Position numbers and translations under genes: made by a program. From Capra hircus (taxonomy: Eukaryota > Chordata > Mammalia > Artiodactyla > Bovidae): a stretch of DNA of 64,000 bases. The notes beneath the pieces were generated by a model, which saw nothing but the letters and a program-made list of their open reading frames with translations, was not told the origin of the DNA and did not search any database. This document shows, piece after piece, positions 48,069 to 59,714 of this stretch (position 1 is its first letter; the number at the start of each line of letters is the position of its first letter). The DNA is taken from contig NC_030817.1 of NCBI RefSeq assembly GCF_001704415.2, forward strand, positions 31,507,550 to 31,571,549, given 5' to 3'.

Positions 48069-48849
48069 TATGTGTGTTATATGGGTATATACATGTATAT
48101 GTTTCCTCACTATGTGGAAAGGGTCAAGAAGCAAAATAAATCTTGATCTCTAATAATATGTCCGCTGAAAGGCATCAGAAGTCCTTGGAGAAATGTCTCA
48201 CTCCAAGGCTGAGACAGGGTAGGTACAAGGTAAACCTGGAAACTTTAGTTTTGTTAGAAAATCACAATGCTTTTTAAAAATATGATATGTTACAAGGACA
48301 CAGGAGCAAGCTTGAGAGGGCTCATTCTGGTCAAATCTAGAACACTCTGAGCATAAAAAAATTACTGAGATAAGACTTTATGAGCCCATATTAATCATAG
48401 ATAATTAACAGTGGAAGAGGTAGGTGGAATCTTGCTTACAGTAGAACGTTGAGACCAACTGGTAAATGCAGAGAGAATGTTGGAACTGAACTATATCATT
48501 ACTTTGTAATTATTATAAAGATTGTCTCAGCCAAAAACCACTGATGAATGCTAAACCTATGGGGATATTTTGGTGAGGAGCAGACTGCTTATTAATTTCG
48601 AAAAAGAACAAAACCCTGTAATTAATTACACAGAGAAGAAATTGGGTGACACCTTGACTGGGTGATCAGAACTTATGTCACCTATGAGGGACGGACAAAA
48701 GTGTTTTGAGATGTGATTTCTTGATACCATGTGTGGTGTCTTCCAGTTGAGAATATATTACCTAATTCTAAAAAAAAAAAAAACAAAAAAAAGTAAAAAC
48801 CATGAAACAAGTAGGTAGGGGGGGTGGTACTTGTTTTCCTTGGCCCCCT
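48069..48849. other. No gene identified; A-rich tract
   Basis: AT-rich sequence ending in an A-rich run at about 48770-48800. No coding signal. Confidence 0.5.
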
Positions 48850-49135
48850 TCCCTTTCCTTACGGCCCCCTTCCATCTTCAAAGGCAAAAGTCACACTACC
48901 TCTGCTTCTGTTCTCACATCTTCTCTGATCCGCCTGCATCTTTCTCGTAAGGACCCTTATAAGATTACACTGGGTCCACCTAGACGATGCTGGAGAGACT
49001 TTCTATCTCAGGATCCGTAATCACATCTGCACAGCCCTCTTTGCCATGTATGGTAACATATTACATATTCACAGGTTCTGGGGACTAAACACGGTCATCT
49101 TTGTGGTGGCCATTCTCCATCCACAGGACTAGTGT
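48850..49135 (-). mobile_element. Partial MLT1-type LTR
   Basis: CACTACCTCTGCTTCTG, TAAGGACCCTTATAAGATTA, CTGGGTCCACCTAGACGATG and GTAATCACATCTGCACAG match the antisense LTR order seen at 20810 and 33850. The left end is missing. Confidence 0.6.
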
Positions 49136-49424
49136 TAAAAAATGTCAATGTCATGAAAGACAAAGGCTGATAAGAGGCTAAAGAGATATGACAACTAAAT
49201 GCAATATCTGAATCTTGGACTAGATCCTTTTCTGGAGGGGTGAAATGATGTAAAGGGCATTCATTCTTATGTCAGCTGACAAAATTGGAACATGGATGGT
49301 TGATCAGACACACATACCAGTATAAATTTATAAAGCTGATAAATGTGAAATAATTTATGAATGTAGCCCTGTTCTTAGGAAATGCATACTGTGGTATTCA
49401 GGAATTAAGGGCCATGATACATGC

Positions 49425-49624
49425 AACTGGGATTTCCTCGGTGACTCAGACAGTAAAGCATCTGTTTATAATGCAGGAGAACTGGGTTCGATCCCTGGGT
49501 TGGGAAGATCCTCTGGAGGAGGGCATGGCAACCCACTCCAACATTCTTGCCCGGAGAATCCCCGTGGACAGAGGAGCCTGGCTGGCTAGTCCATGGGGTT
49601 GCAAAGAGTCTAAGCACAGCACAC
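49425..49624 (+). mobile_element. Bov-tA SINE
   Basis: Plus-strand copy with B box GGTTCGATCCC, flanked by ATACATGC at 49417-49424 and 49625-49632. Confidence 0.92.
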
Positions 49625-49997
49625 ATACATGCGAATTACCCTCAAATCATTCAGGGAAAAAAAAGAATACATGTGCACACATACATACAAGAACAAGAGA
49701 AAAAATGAGGCAAATGGGGTGAGATGTTAATAGTAAGTGAATCTGGGAAGTGGGGATAGGATGCTCATGATATTTTTGCAGTTTTTAAGTTTGAGATTAT
49801 TTCCCAAAAAAAGTTTTAAAAAATCCTTTATCCAACCTGCCATTTAGTCCTAAACTGCTGACTCCATCCCTGATGGGATGGATGACCATTTTCTAGAGAT
49901 TTGAATGCCTCTAAGGATGGCTGGACTCAGTGTCTTATGAGGCAGCTTGTCTAGTTGCTGTTAGTTTAAGGAGCTGGGAGCATCTCTACAGGTTAGG

Positions 49998-50193
49998 GTG
50001 GCTCAGTGGTAAGGAACCCGTCTGCCAACTCAAGAGCCTCAGGAGATGCCGGTTCGATCCCTGGGTCTGGAAGATCCCCTGAAGGAGGACATGTCAACCC
50101 ACTCATGTATTCTTGCCTGGAGAATCCAATGGACAGAGGAGCCTGGTCTACAGTCCATGGGGTCACAAAGAGTTGTACATGACTGAGCGACTT
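49998..50193 (+). mobile_element. Bov-tA SINE
   Basis: Plus-strand copy (GTGGCTCAGTGGTAAGGAAC, B box CGGTTCGATCCC) flanked by AGGTTAGG at 49990-49997 and 50194-50201. Confidence 0.92.
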
Positions 50194-50201
50194 AGGTTAG
50201 G

Positions 50202-51857
50202 AGAAGTGAAATCAGTGTGCAGGTGATTTTAACCCATGGTTGCAGCCCTGCCTTCTAGGGAAATAGAGGATAAATCTTCTCCCTCTTCAAATGTGTGAGG
50301 CCCACTGCTGTGTCTCCTTCATAATTTGTGAGCTAAAACGTCCTTGTCAGTGGATGCCTCTGAGAGTTTTGAAGCCTCCTCATTGGGAAGCATTTTGGTT
50401 GCATCTAAAATGCAGTGTCCGCTCAAACAGCGCCTCCAGCTGTGGCCACCCCGTGACGAGAGCAGGAGGCCCATCCAGTGAGTTAGATTTGTTCCTTCCT
50501 CCTCTTCCAACTTCGCTCTGCCCAGCTCACTGAAATCTGTACAGGGAAAAGCTGTGTCAGTGGAATACGTCGATTTTATGACTAAATCAATGCATGCGTT
50601 TTCAGTGCAGCTCCCACTGGGCTCTGAGGATCTGTGTTACCACGGTTGCCTGGAAAACAAAAGGAAACCCAGGAATGAGCCTCTTTGCTCCTGAAACGTA
50701 ATCTGCTCTAAGCAATTGTGTGACTATTGGACAATGCCATCAGGACAGTGTGTTTAATGCAAGTTAGTCAGTGGGCTGCAGTGACTCCCTGGTACCCAGA
50801 GACCTCTGAGGCAGAACCATGACATCCTTTGATGGAAAGTTATAGAACTGCTCTGCCCAGCTCCCAAAAAGGGAAGTGAAAATACTATGGACGACTGCGT
50901 GGGTCCCAGTTCATGTACGCCAGAAACAGACAACTCAAGGATGAGCAGGTTCCAGTGTGCCGCATGGAAATCAGGACAAGGCAGCTTGGGAACAGTCATC
51001 TGTGGGGAGGATTTTAATGTTTTGGTTTTCATGGGGATAGTTCCAGGACTGGTCAGGGTCACCTGCGCCACATGCTCATGAGGGCAAATCTATGCCAGCT
51101 GCCCTGGAAGCACCATTTCTCCAGATTGCGTGGGAGAGACTCCTTCCCCTTTGCGTTAATCCTTCAGCAGCACCCCAGTGAAACAGGGCCAGCCTGACCT
51201 CTCCTAGCAGTGCTGCTAGCCGACTCGGAAGGCCAAGTTCTTGGTGTGAACTCACCAGCCATAAAAATGTCAGGTCACTAAACAGCTGGTGCATTTCAGG
51301 GTCAAATATCTCACATTCAAGGCGATAGGAGAGGACTGTTTTTCTGCAAAAGGCTTTTAAGACAATTCCAAATAATGAGGTCTTTATGATGGTGGAGTAA
51401 CTAATGAGGGAAGGAAGGGAGCAGGAGGGAGGGAGCGACGGGGAAACGCAGGCCCTTCCTGTGTGCCTTCCAAAGACAGTCAACCTGCAGAAACTCTCAG
51501 TCTGGAAACCCTAAAAGTTTGTCATCTGAACTGCCTAAGTATGACTAGCTCACTAGTGACCAATGTTGCCTTTGTTTCTGCTTCCTCTCCTCCAGTGTCA
51601 CCCCCCAGATGAAGTAAAGAGCTGAGACATGGACAGCAAGGTCCTATTGGTATTAGAGTTAATCCTGAGCTTTTAGAGGCTGGGCTGAAGTCTCAAAGGG
51701 TGGTGTTGTTTTTTAATACGCCCAGATGTGAATAAACTGAGAAAGTCAAAGGGCACCCTTAGTTAACAAAGAGAGTTTTAGTCAAGTGGGTGTGTGCGAG
51801 AAAGGAGGGCAGCCTCGGCCGGTTTGGTGGGGAAGTGTCTGGCCAGGAGCACACGAG
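50202..51857. other. No gene identified
   Basis: About 1.6 kb without young repeats, moderately GC-rich. Frames at 50754-51071 and 51076-51483 (minus) show no family motif and no splice context. Confidence 0.5.
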
Positions 51858-51871
51858 CTTTTCTCTTTTAA

Positions 51872-52749
51872 TTTTTATTGGAGTATAGCTGCTTTACAAT
51901 ATTGTTAGTTTCTGCTCTACAGCAAAATGAGTCGGCCATACATATCCATAAATCCCCGCCCTTTTGGACTTCCCTCCTGTTCCTGTCACCGCAGAGCACT
52001 GAGTAGAGTTCCCTGTGCTATACAGCAGGTTCTCACTAGTTACCTCTTTTATACATAGTGACGTATATGTGTCAGTCTCAAATCTCTCAGCTCATCCCGC
52101 CACCCTCCCCTTTTCCCTCTTGGTATCCATGTTTGTTCTCTACATCTGTGTCTGTATTTCTGCTTTGCAAATAAGAGCCACGAAATGAAAAGATGCTTAC
52201 TCCTTGGAAGAAAAGTTATGACCAACCTAGACAGCATATTCAAAAGCAGAGACATTACTTTGCCAACAAAGGTCCATCTATTCAAGGCTATGGTTTTTCC
52301 AGTGGTCATATATGGATGTGAGAGTTGGACTGTGAAGAAAGCTGAGCGCCGAAGAATTGATGCTTTTGAACTATGGTGTTGGAGAAGACTCTTGAGAGTC
52401 CATTGGACTGCAAGGAGATCCAACCAGTCCACTCTAAGGGAGATCAGCCCTGGGATTACTTTGGAAAGAATGATGCTAAAGCTGAAACTCCAGTACTTTG
52501 GCCACCTCATGCGAAGAGTTGACTCATTGGAAAAGACTCTGATGCTGGGAGGGATTGGAGCAAGGAGGAAGAGGGAACGACAGAGGATGAGATGGCTGGA
52601 TGGCATCACCAACTCAATGGGCGTGAGTTTGAGTGAACTCCAGGAGTTGATGATGGACAGGGAGGCCTGATGTGTTGCGATTCACGGGGTTGCAAAGAGC
52701 TGGCACGACTGAGCAACTGAACTGAACTGATATCATTTTATTAGATTCC
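51872..52749 (-). mobile_element. L1 3' UTR part of a U6-L1 chimera, split by BovB
   Basis: 51872-52174 is the antisense end of a ruminant L1 (TTTTTATTGGAGTATAGCTG, AGAGTTCCCTGTGCTATACA, CATCTGTGTCTGTATTTCTG, CTTTGCAAATAAG). The next L1 phrase, TATCATTTTATTAGATTCC, follows the inserted BovB at 52731 and runs straight into a U6 sequence at 52750. Confidence 0.85.
52175..52730 (+). mobile_element. BovB 3' fragment inside the L1
   Basis: Plus-strand BovB from the SHEIKR-type codons to the tail ACTGAACTGAACTGA. 161 codons are open (52185-52670: LGRKVMTNLDSIFKSRD, MYGCESWTVKK-like with IYGCES, LKLQYFGHLMRRVDSLEKTL), so relatively young. Confidence 0.93.
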
Positions 52750-52859
52750 AAAAATATAAGATGCTTCATGAATTTGTATTATCATCCTTTCACAGGTCCA
52801 TAATAATCTTCCCTTTATCATTCCTATTTTAGTACATGTACTGCTGAAGGAAACAGGAC
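52750..52859 (-). pseudogene. U6 snRNA pseudogene (3'-fused to L1)
   Basis: The minus strand aligns along the whole length of U6 snRNA: the 5' end (GTCCTGTTTCCTTCAGCAGT against the GTGCTCGCTTCGGCAGCAC start), the ACTAAAAT and GAAGATTA phrases of the middle, an AAGGATGA block, CAAATTCATGAAGC, and a terminal TATATTTTT. Roughly a fifth of the positions differ by eye, including the ACAGAGA box (here ATAAAGG), so it cannot be a functional spliceosomal RNA. Its 3' end continues without a gap into L1 sequence. Confidence 0.9.
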
Positions 52860-52873
52860 TTTTCTCTCTTTAA

Positions 52874-53512
52874 GCATCTGGTAGATACCTCCTTCTCCCT
52901 GCTACTGTCTTCCTGCATCATTGCTTGGCACCACAATCACCTCCTCTCTTGGCACTCTTCCTATCCCTGAGTCAGGGTGGCCCCTCAATCTCACTTGACT
53001 TAGGAAAGTATTTTTACATTGGAAGTGAGATGGGAGGATAGGGGTAAGGATGCTAAGAGATGCTTACCATTGATGGGGGAATTAATTGCAGCTTCCTTTG
53101 CCACAGGAATGTCCACACATGACCATAAAGGGTGTAAATTAAGTGGGAGATGGTAAGATCAATACAGAACTCTTGCCTTTCTTCTTCCTCCCAGTGAAAG
53201 AAACCACAGGCAGAGAAGCAGAGAGAACACATGCTTTATTTAAATGGCATGGGAAAATTTTCTTTTTCCCATAAAAAACACAAACATACCCAGGTTTGAT
53301 TAAAATAACGATCTCCATTGTCAAAACCCCTTAGTGTACAATCTCCTGTTCGTGCTGTTTGTTTGATACCATGGAAACACACAGCTGATTGCAGTAGACA
53401 AAAGCATGTCAGAGAAGAGGCCAAAGGTTAGATCTGATGTTTTCCCTAGAAGACAAAGTAATTGGTCTTTGCTATGGAAAATATACCATTTCTCTCCTTT
53501 ATTGTGCTCATT
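52874..53512. other. No gene identified
   Basis: Single-copy-looking sequence. Overlapping minus-strand frames at 53139-53518 lack motifs. Confidence 0.5.
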
Positions 53513-55321
53513 TTGCATGAAATGTTCCCTTGGTATCTCTAATTTTCTTAAAGAGATCTCTAGTCTTTCCCATTTTGTTGCTTTCCTCTATATCTTTGCA
53601 TTGATCGCTGAGGAAGGCTTTCTTATCTCTCCTTGCTATTCTTTGGAACTCTGCATTCAGATGTTTATATCTTTCCTTTTCTCCTTTGCTTTTCGCTTCT
53701 CTTCTTTTCACAGCTATTTGTAAGGCCTCCCCAGACAGCCATTTTGCTTTTTTGCATTTCTTTTCCATGGGGATGGTCTTGATCTCTGTCTCCTGTATAA
53801 TGTCATGAACCTCCATCCATAGTTCATCAGGCACTCTATCAGATCTAGTCCCTTAAGTCTATTTCTCATTTCCACTGTATAATCATAAGGGATTTGATTT
53901 AGGTCATACCTGAATGGTCTAGTGGTTTTCCCTGCTTTCTTCAATTTAAGTCTGAATTTGGCAATAAGGAGTTCATGATCTGAGCCACAATCAGCTCCTG
54001 GTCTTATTTTTGCTGACTGCATAGAGCTTCTCCATTTTTAGCTGCAAAGAATATAATCAATCTGATTTCAGTGTTGACCATCTGGTGATGTCCATGTGTA
54101 GAGTCTTCTCTTGTGTTGTTGGAAGAGGGTGTTTTCTATGACCAGTGCGTTCTCTTGGCAAAACTCTGTTAGTCTTTGCCCTGCTTCACTCCGTATTCCT
54201 AAGCCAAATTTGCCTGTTACCCCAGGTGTTTCTTGACTTCCTACTTTTGCATTCCAGTCCCCTATAATGAAAAGGACATCTTTTGGGGGTGTTAGTTCTA
54301 AAAGGTCTTCTTGTAGGTCTTCATAGAACCATTCAACTTCAGCTTCTTCAGCGTTACTGGTTGGGGCCTAGACTTGGATTACTGTGATATTGAATGGTTT
54401 GCCTTGGAAATGAACAGAGGTCATTCTGTCATTTTTGAGATTGCATTCAAGTACTGCATTTCAGACTCTTGTTGACCATGATGGCTACTCCATTTCTTCT
54501 GAGGGATTCCTGTCCACAGTAGTAGATATAATGGTCATCTGAGTTAAATCCACACATTCCAGTCCATTTTAGTTTGCTGATTCCTATAATGTCGACGTTC
54601 ACTCTTGCCATCTCCTGTTTGACCACTTCCAATTTGCCTTGATTTGTGGACCTAACATTCCAGGTTCCTATGCAGTACTGCTCTTTACAGCATCGGACCT
54701 TGCTTCTATCACCAGTCACATCCACAACTGGGTATTGTTTTTGCTTTGGCTTCATCCCTTCATTCTTTCTGGAGATATTTCTCCACTGATCTCCAGTAGC
54801 ATATTGGGCATGTACCGACCTGGGGAGTTCCTCTTTCAATATCCTATTTTGCCTTTTCATACTGTTCATGGGGTTCCCAAGGCAAGAATACTGAAGTGGT
54901 TTGCCATTCCCTTCTCCAGTGGACCACATTCTGTCAGACCTCTCCACCACGACCCACCCATCTTGGGTGGCCCCATGGGCATGGCTTAGTTTCATTGAGT
55001 TAGACAAAGCTGTGGTCCTAGTGTGATTTGATTGACTAGTTTTCTGTGATTATGGTTTCAGTGTATCTGCCCTCTGATGCCCTCTCGCAACACCTACTGT
55101 CTTACTTGGGTTTCTCTTACCTTGGACGTGGGTTATCTCTTCACAGCTGCTCCAGCAAAGCGCAGCCACTGCTCCTTACATTGGACAAGGGGTATCTCCT
55201 CATGGCCGCCCCTCCTGATCTTAACTGTGGAGTAGCTCCTCTCGGCCCTCCTGGGCCCACGCAGCTGCTCCTTGGATGTGGGGTTGCTTCTCTCGACCGC
55301 CACCCCTGACCTCGGACATGG
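53513..55321 (-). mobile_element. BovB 5' segment: 5' UTR and endonuclease (inverted half)
   Basis: Minus-strand BovB. 55030-55321 is GC-rich and made of repeated units (GGAGATACCCCTTGTCC-like and GGCCGAGAGGAGCTACTCC-like), which I take as the BovB 5' UTR. 54447-55007 is open for 186 codons: the upstream leader, then the endonuclease start KVRCCKEQYCIGTWNVRSTN. At the position where copies usually read GISELKWTG this one has GISKLKWTG, replacing a predicted catalytic Glu. The catalytic SDH motif (CGSDHELL) is kept at 53714-54022. Ends at 53513 inside the linker. Confidence 0.92.
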
Positions 55322-56061
55322 TAATTAGAGATACCAAGGAAACATTTCATGCAAAGATGGGCTTGATAAAGGACAGAAATGGTATGGACCTAACAGAAGC
55401 AGAAGATATTAAGAAGAGATGGCAAGAATACACAGAAGAACTGTACAAAAAAGATCTTCATGACCCAGATAATCACAATGGTGTGATCACTCACCTAGAG
55501 CCAGACATCCTGGAATGTGAAATCAAGTGGGCCTTAGGAAGCATCACTATGAACAAAGCTAGTGGAGGTGATGGATTCCAGTTGAGCTATTTCAAATCCT
55601 GAAAAATGGTGCTGTGAAAGTGCTGCACTCAATATGCCAGCAAATTTGGAAAACTCAGCAGTGGCCACAGGACTGGAAAAGGTCAGTTTTCATTCCAATC
55701 CCAAAGAAAGGCAATGCCAAAGAATGCTCAAACTACCACACAATTGCACTCATCTCACACGCTAGTAAAGTAATGCTCAAAATTCTCCAAGCCAGGCTTC
55801 AGCAATACGTGAACTGTGAACTTCCAGATGTTCAAGCTGGTTTTAGAAAAGGTAGAGGAACCAGAGATCAAATTGCCAACATCTGCTGGACCATCGAAAA
55901 AGTGAGAGAGTTCCAGAAGAACATCTATTTCTGCTTTATTGGCTATGCCAAAGCCTTTGACTGTGTGGATCACAATAAACTTTGGAAAATTCTAAAAGAG
56001 ATGGGAATACCAGACTACCTGACCTGCCTCTTGAGAAACCTATATGCAGGTCAGGAAGCAA
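55322..56061 (+). mobile_element. BovB middle segment: linker and RT (plus half)
   Basis: Plus-strand continuation of the same insertion. Begins AATTAGAGATACCAAGG, repeating in inverted form about 35 bases already present at 53513-53547. Two open stretches (55276-55602 and 55614-56111) are separated by a frameshift at GATGGATTCC. RT fingers and motif A region (CFIGYAKAFDCVDH, with Gly for Asp at the first position of FIDYAKAFD) are visible. It stops at LRNLYAGQEA, before motif B and YADD, and has no BovB 3' end. Confidence 0.92.
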
Positions 56062-56777
56062 ATTCCCTTTTAGAACTTAGTTTATTAAAGATTATCCATG
56101 TTATGTTATAGAAAAAGGGCATAATCCTGGAGGGTTTGAATAGCTTCATCCCCTGACAGAAGCACATTTTCCCTAGTGATGATTTTCTGGGGAAAACTGA
56201 AGACATACAAGTAGGCATAATGATCTCAAAGTTTCAGGCTTTCCCCTGTTTCTTTCAATACCCCAGGGCAGCTGAGGTTCTAGGTGGTTCTGTATGTAGC
56301 TCCACACTCAAATGTGTAAAGAGGAAATGGTATATTCTATTTGTAGGGAGGAATATAAAATTTCCCTACCATGGAGAAGGATCTCTCCCATCTGAATGCT
56401 AGTGCAAAAGAACAAAAAACTTTTGGATATTATGCAGTATCCAGGAGCTAAATAAAAAGATAGTAATTACAAGAATATCATGAGTCCATTTCCAAGATCA
56501 GAAGTGCTTGAATTCTCAAGCAACCACTACTAGGATAATTTGTTTTCAGCTTGATTTTACATTGGGTAGAGGATGGCCAGGAAGCCAAAGTGACATGGGG
56601 CCAAGAGAGAGTCCCAGTTTTCAAAGGATATAACGCACATTCCTTCTTCTGTACAAGTGACACTTTCCATATTGACCAATATCATAAATTATTTTTTTTA
56701 AGGGAAATGCTTCAAAATGAAAAAGATTGATTCTAGAGATTAGAGATTCTTTTGTATACCTCCAGTTAAATAATTTT
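56062..56777. other. No gene identified
   Basis: Intergenic sequence downstream of DAAM1 between a BovB and a SINE. Confidence 0.5.
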
Positions 56778-56982
56778 ACCAGTAGTTAAGACGGTAAAGC
56801 ATCTGCCTACAATGAAGGAGACCCGGGTTAGATCCCTGGGAGGGGAAGATTCTCTGGAGAAGGAAATGGCAACTCACTCCAGTACTCTTGCCTGGAAAAT
56901 CCCATGGATGGAGGAGCCTGGAAGGCTGTAGTCCATGGGGTCGCAAAGAGTCGGACACGACTGAGCGACTTCACTTTCACTA
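56778..56982 (+). mobile_element. Bov-tA SINE just downstream of DAAM1
   Basis: Plus-strand Bov-tA (AGTAGTTAAGACGGTAAAGC, degraded B box GGTTAGATCCC) with a near-consensus tail GGACACGACTGAGCGACTTC. Antisense to DAAM1 and about 230 bases past its predicted cleavage site. Confidence 0.92.
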
Positions 56983-57227
56983 TCAAACTATTTAACGCAT
57001 ACAGAGTTACACAAAAAGGTTAATTTCAGAAAGAGGTAGTATCTGGCGGTCTGTAGATGTGCTGAATGCTGCCACAGCAGAAAACTATAGTTTTCCAGGT
57101 CCAGTATGAACAAGTTTGTATTATTCCTAATTAACCAACAAATTGCAATATTTAAATTTAATGGTGCAAAGAAGTTTGTTTTAATAACTCAAAGAAAGCA
57201 TATACATACATGTAATGAATTCATTTC

Positions 57228-57233
57228 TTTATT
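57228..57233 (-). promoter_or_regulatory. DAAM1: Distal poly(A) signal AATAAA of DAAM1
   Basis: TTTATT on the plus strand reads AATAAA on the gene strand. About 16-30 bases further along the gene strand is a TGTATGTATATG tract, the GU-rich type of downstream element expected after a cleavage site, so cleavage is predicted near 57212-57218. Confidence 0.7.
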
Positions 57234-58164
57234 GCATATTGCTATTTTAAAAAAATGTACAGTCTCATAACACATACAACATTTTTTTCTTGGTACTATA
57301 ACAACAGTCTTGCACCTAAAGACTAAGTGGTTCCAACTACTAAACTAATAAGATACAAGACATATAATTAAGTTTACAAATTATAATGCTTTGTCTTTTT
57401 GGCATTAATTTAAAAAAACAAACAAAAACTTTTAAAATACACACCCAAGAGAGAAAAAGTGGCTACTTACACCAGCACCAATCTAAAAAGTAGGTGTTTT
57501 TTTTTTCTTTTTTCCAACAATGGCACATGGAATGACCTGCACACAGCTTTCGGGGAAAGAAACAAAAAACGGAAATGGCAAAGGAGGCCTACCAGGATGG
57601 CCATATCAAAACGAGGATGATTACAAAGGGCGAGAGGAACATGCTACACAAACTTGCTCCTTTATGTGACTCCCTCCACTTGCCCATTCCTTAAACTGGA
57701 AAACAAAGCCATTTTCAAAAGTTAGTCCCAAACTCAAGCCAGATCAAATTTCTCCTGCTCTAAATAGAAAAGAATATATATAGAGGCACTTTAGTTAAGG
57801 AATAGACAAACCCCACTAGCGTACCCCACTTCTCCTCACCTCCAAGCTTTTCTGAGCGAAGTCTCAGTCTGCATCTTCGACACAGTATACTTGCAGACTT
57901 TGATACCTAGGAGCTGGGGGAGCGCGACGTCTGCTATATATTTGTGACTGTTTTATCTCCTAGTCATTTACTTCTGTGTAATATGTAGAAAGTCGCTAAG
58001 TTTGCAATGAGGGGGAAGAACGTAAAACCACGGCTCTTGCCAACTCTTAGAGCACTATTTCACAGCTTTCACGTAGTGCAGAGACCTTGCCCTCTGCACT
58101 AAGCATTATAGTTTATACAAATTATTTTTAAATAGCACGATTCCTATACAGCACACACATTGGT

Positions 58165-58300
58165 ATTCTGTTTGCCCCTTAACTGTCCCCATTACAGCAT
58201 AAGCTCCCTGGGGGCAGGGGCTCTGTCTTGCTTACCACTGTAGCCCTACAATGCCTGGCACATAGTAGGTGTTTCAATAAATATTCGTTAATTGACTGAA
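58165..58300 (+). repeat. L2 LINE 3' end, antisense inside the DAAM1 3' UTR
   Basis: Carries the recognisable L2 tail: AAGCTCCCTGGGGGCAGGGG, then TGCCTGGCACATAGTAGGTG and CAATAAATATTCGTTAATTG. The L2 sense strand is plus, so the DAAM1 transcript contains its complement. Well preserved for a repeat this old. Confidence 0.85.
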
Positions 58301-59714
58301 ACTCAATTTAGTGCGTAAATAATGTTCTAGTGCAATAGGACAAACTACTCTCCACAGGAAACCCAACCACAACAGGATTGATGGAAAGAAAATAGAGAAC
58401 CTTAGCCCCTCCCCTACTACAAATAAATAAAGCAAAGCAAAAAAAAAAAAAAAGTAACAGTCCTCTGTATATATCATATAACTTAAGGATATTAAGAGTT
58501 GGTAGGTTAATGGTAAGCATCTATATTTTATTTTCTAATGTTCATTGTTTTTATTCATTTCTCCCTGAGAGCTTTATCTTTTGGACTGAAATTTTACAGG
58601 TAGCGTAACTGACACACAATTTAAAATGACAACATATAAACAGCAAACCACTTCAAACATACTTAGAGATAAATAGATCTTGGCATCTCTGTTGGTGGTG
58701 GTGACATTTTGTGCATTCACTAAGTGTTCTTTAGTTCAGAAACATTTATAGAAGATGCAGCTTGTCCTACAGAACAGAAGATACCAAAAAAAAAAAAAGG
58801 CACCCCATAAATTTTTTTTTAATCATTTTTATCCTTTCAGAGAATTCTTTCTTTTAGGTCTTGGGTTGGAAATTTGAAAGTTTATAGTTCTATACTGTTA
58901 GGAAAACAAGCACAATATGGTAATTTTGTTCTTTAACAAGAGCATGGATTGCATTTAGATAAAGTAGTGTTCTTTCCAAAAGCAATGTAAAGAAATCATC
59001 ATGAGTGCTTGGCAGAGAACTCGATGAAATTAAGGAGGGAAACTGATGTCCAGGTTTTAAACATATAAAAGAACTCTGATTGACATTCTATAAAATTCAG
59101 ATTGTGTGCAAGATGTTCTCCATAATCATTTACAGACTGCATCCCCACACCAACGTCAGAAATTCTAAGCTGGTCCTGTCAATTACTGATGCAATGCACC
59201 AGCATCGTACTTGTCAACTATCAAAAACCATTTGAAATCTATATTTTTCCAATACCAGTTTCACCAATGAAAATAATTTCAAAGTATATCAAGCTTGGAA
59301 ACCATAAAATATTTCTCAAGCTATATTTATTTATTTTTTGTTTTTCTTTTTACTCTAGGGAATGTCTCCGTATCTCTTTCAGGAGACAGTATTGTGCTTC
59401 TGAACAGTCATGGTGTTCGGGGAAAGAAGATGAGCCACACTCAATACGAATGCATACACAAAGGGGTTCTGAGCACATACATAGACATAGACTTTTTTTC
59501 TTTTTTAACCAAACATATAGGTCTCCAGACAACACTCAGACTTCTATATACACTTCTTAATATATACACACACATACAGACACACATGTTCACACATTCA
59601 CCCACAGATGAAAGGAGAAATTGCCACTGTTTGGATTGCAAGGCAGTGTAATGAAAAGTTCTAGTCACTTCAAAGGGCTGCTAATGAGCTTTCTAAAAAA
59701 GTATTCAAGGGAAA

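Larger units (their letters stand above)
57212..59714 (-). other. DAAM1: DAAM1 3' untranslated region
   Basis: The region from the TAA at 59715-59717 to the AATAAA signal near 57230 is AT-rich and free of young BovB and SINE insertions, unlike the sequence on either side, which fits a constrained 3' UTR. It holds an antisense L2 remnant at about 58165-58300 and A/T homopolymers. Extra AATAAA hexamers on the minus strand at 58527-58532 and 58550-58555 could give shorter isoforms. The extent is inferred from the poly(A) signal, not from transcripts. Confidence 0.75.

Noticed and set aside
52045..52612. 187-codon minus-strand frame opposite BovB
   Set aside because: It is the antisense shadow of the BovB ORF, which stays open because of codon composition.
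55030..55321. GC-rich CpG-containing block as a promoter or CpG island of a host gene
   Set aside because: It reads on from the BovB endonuclease leader and has the repeated units of a BovB 5' UTR; no host exon lies next to it.
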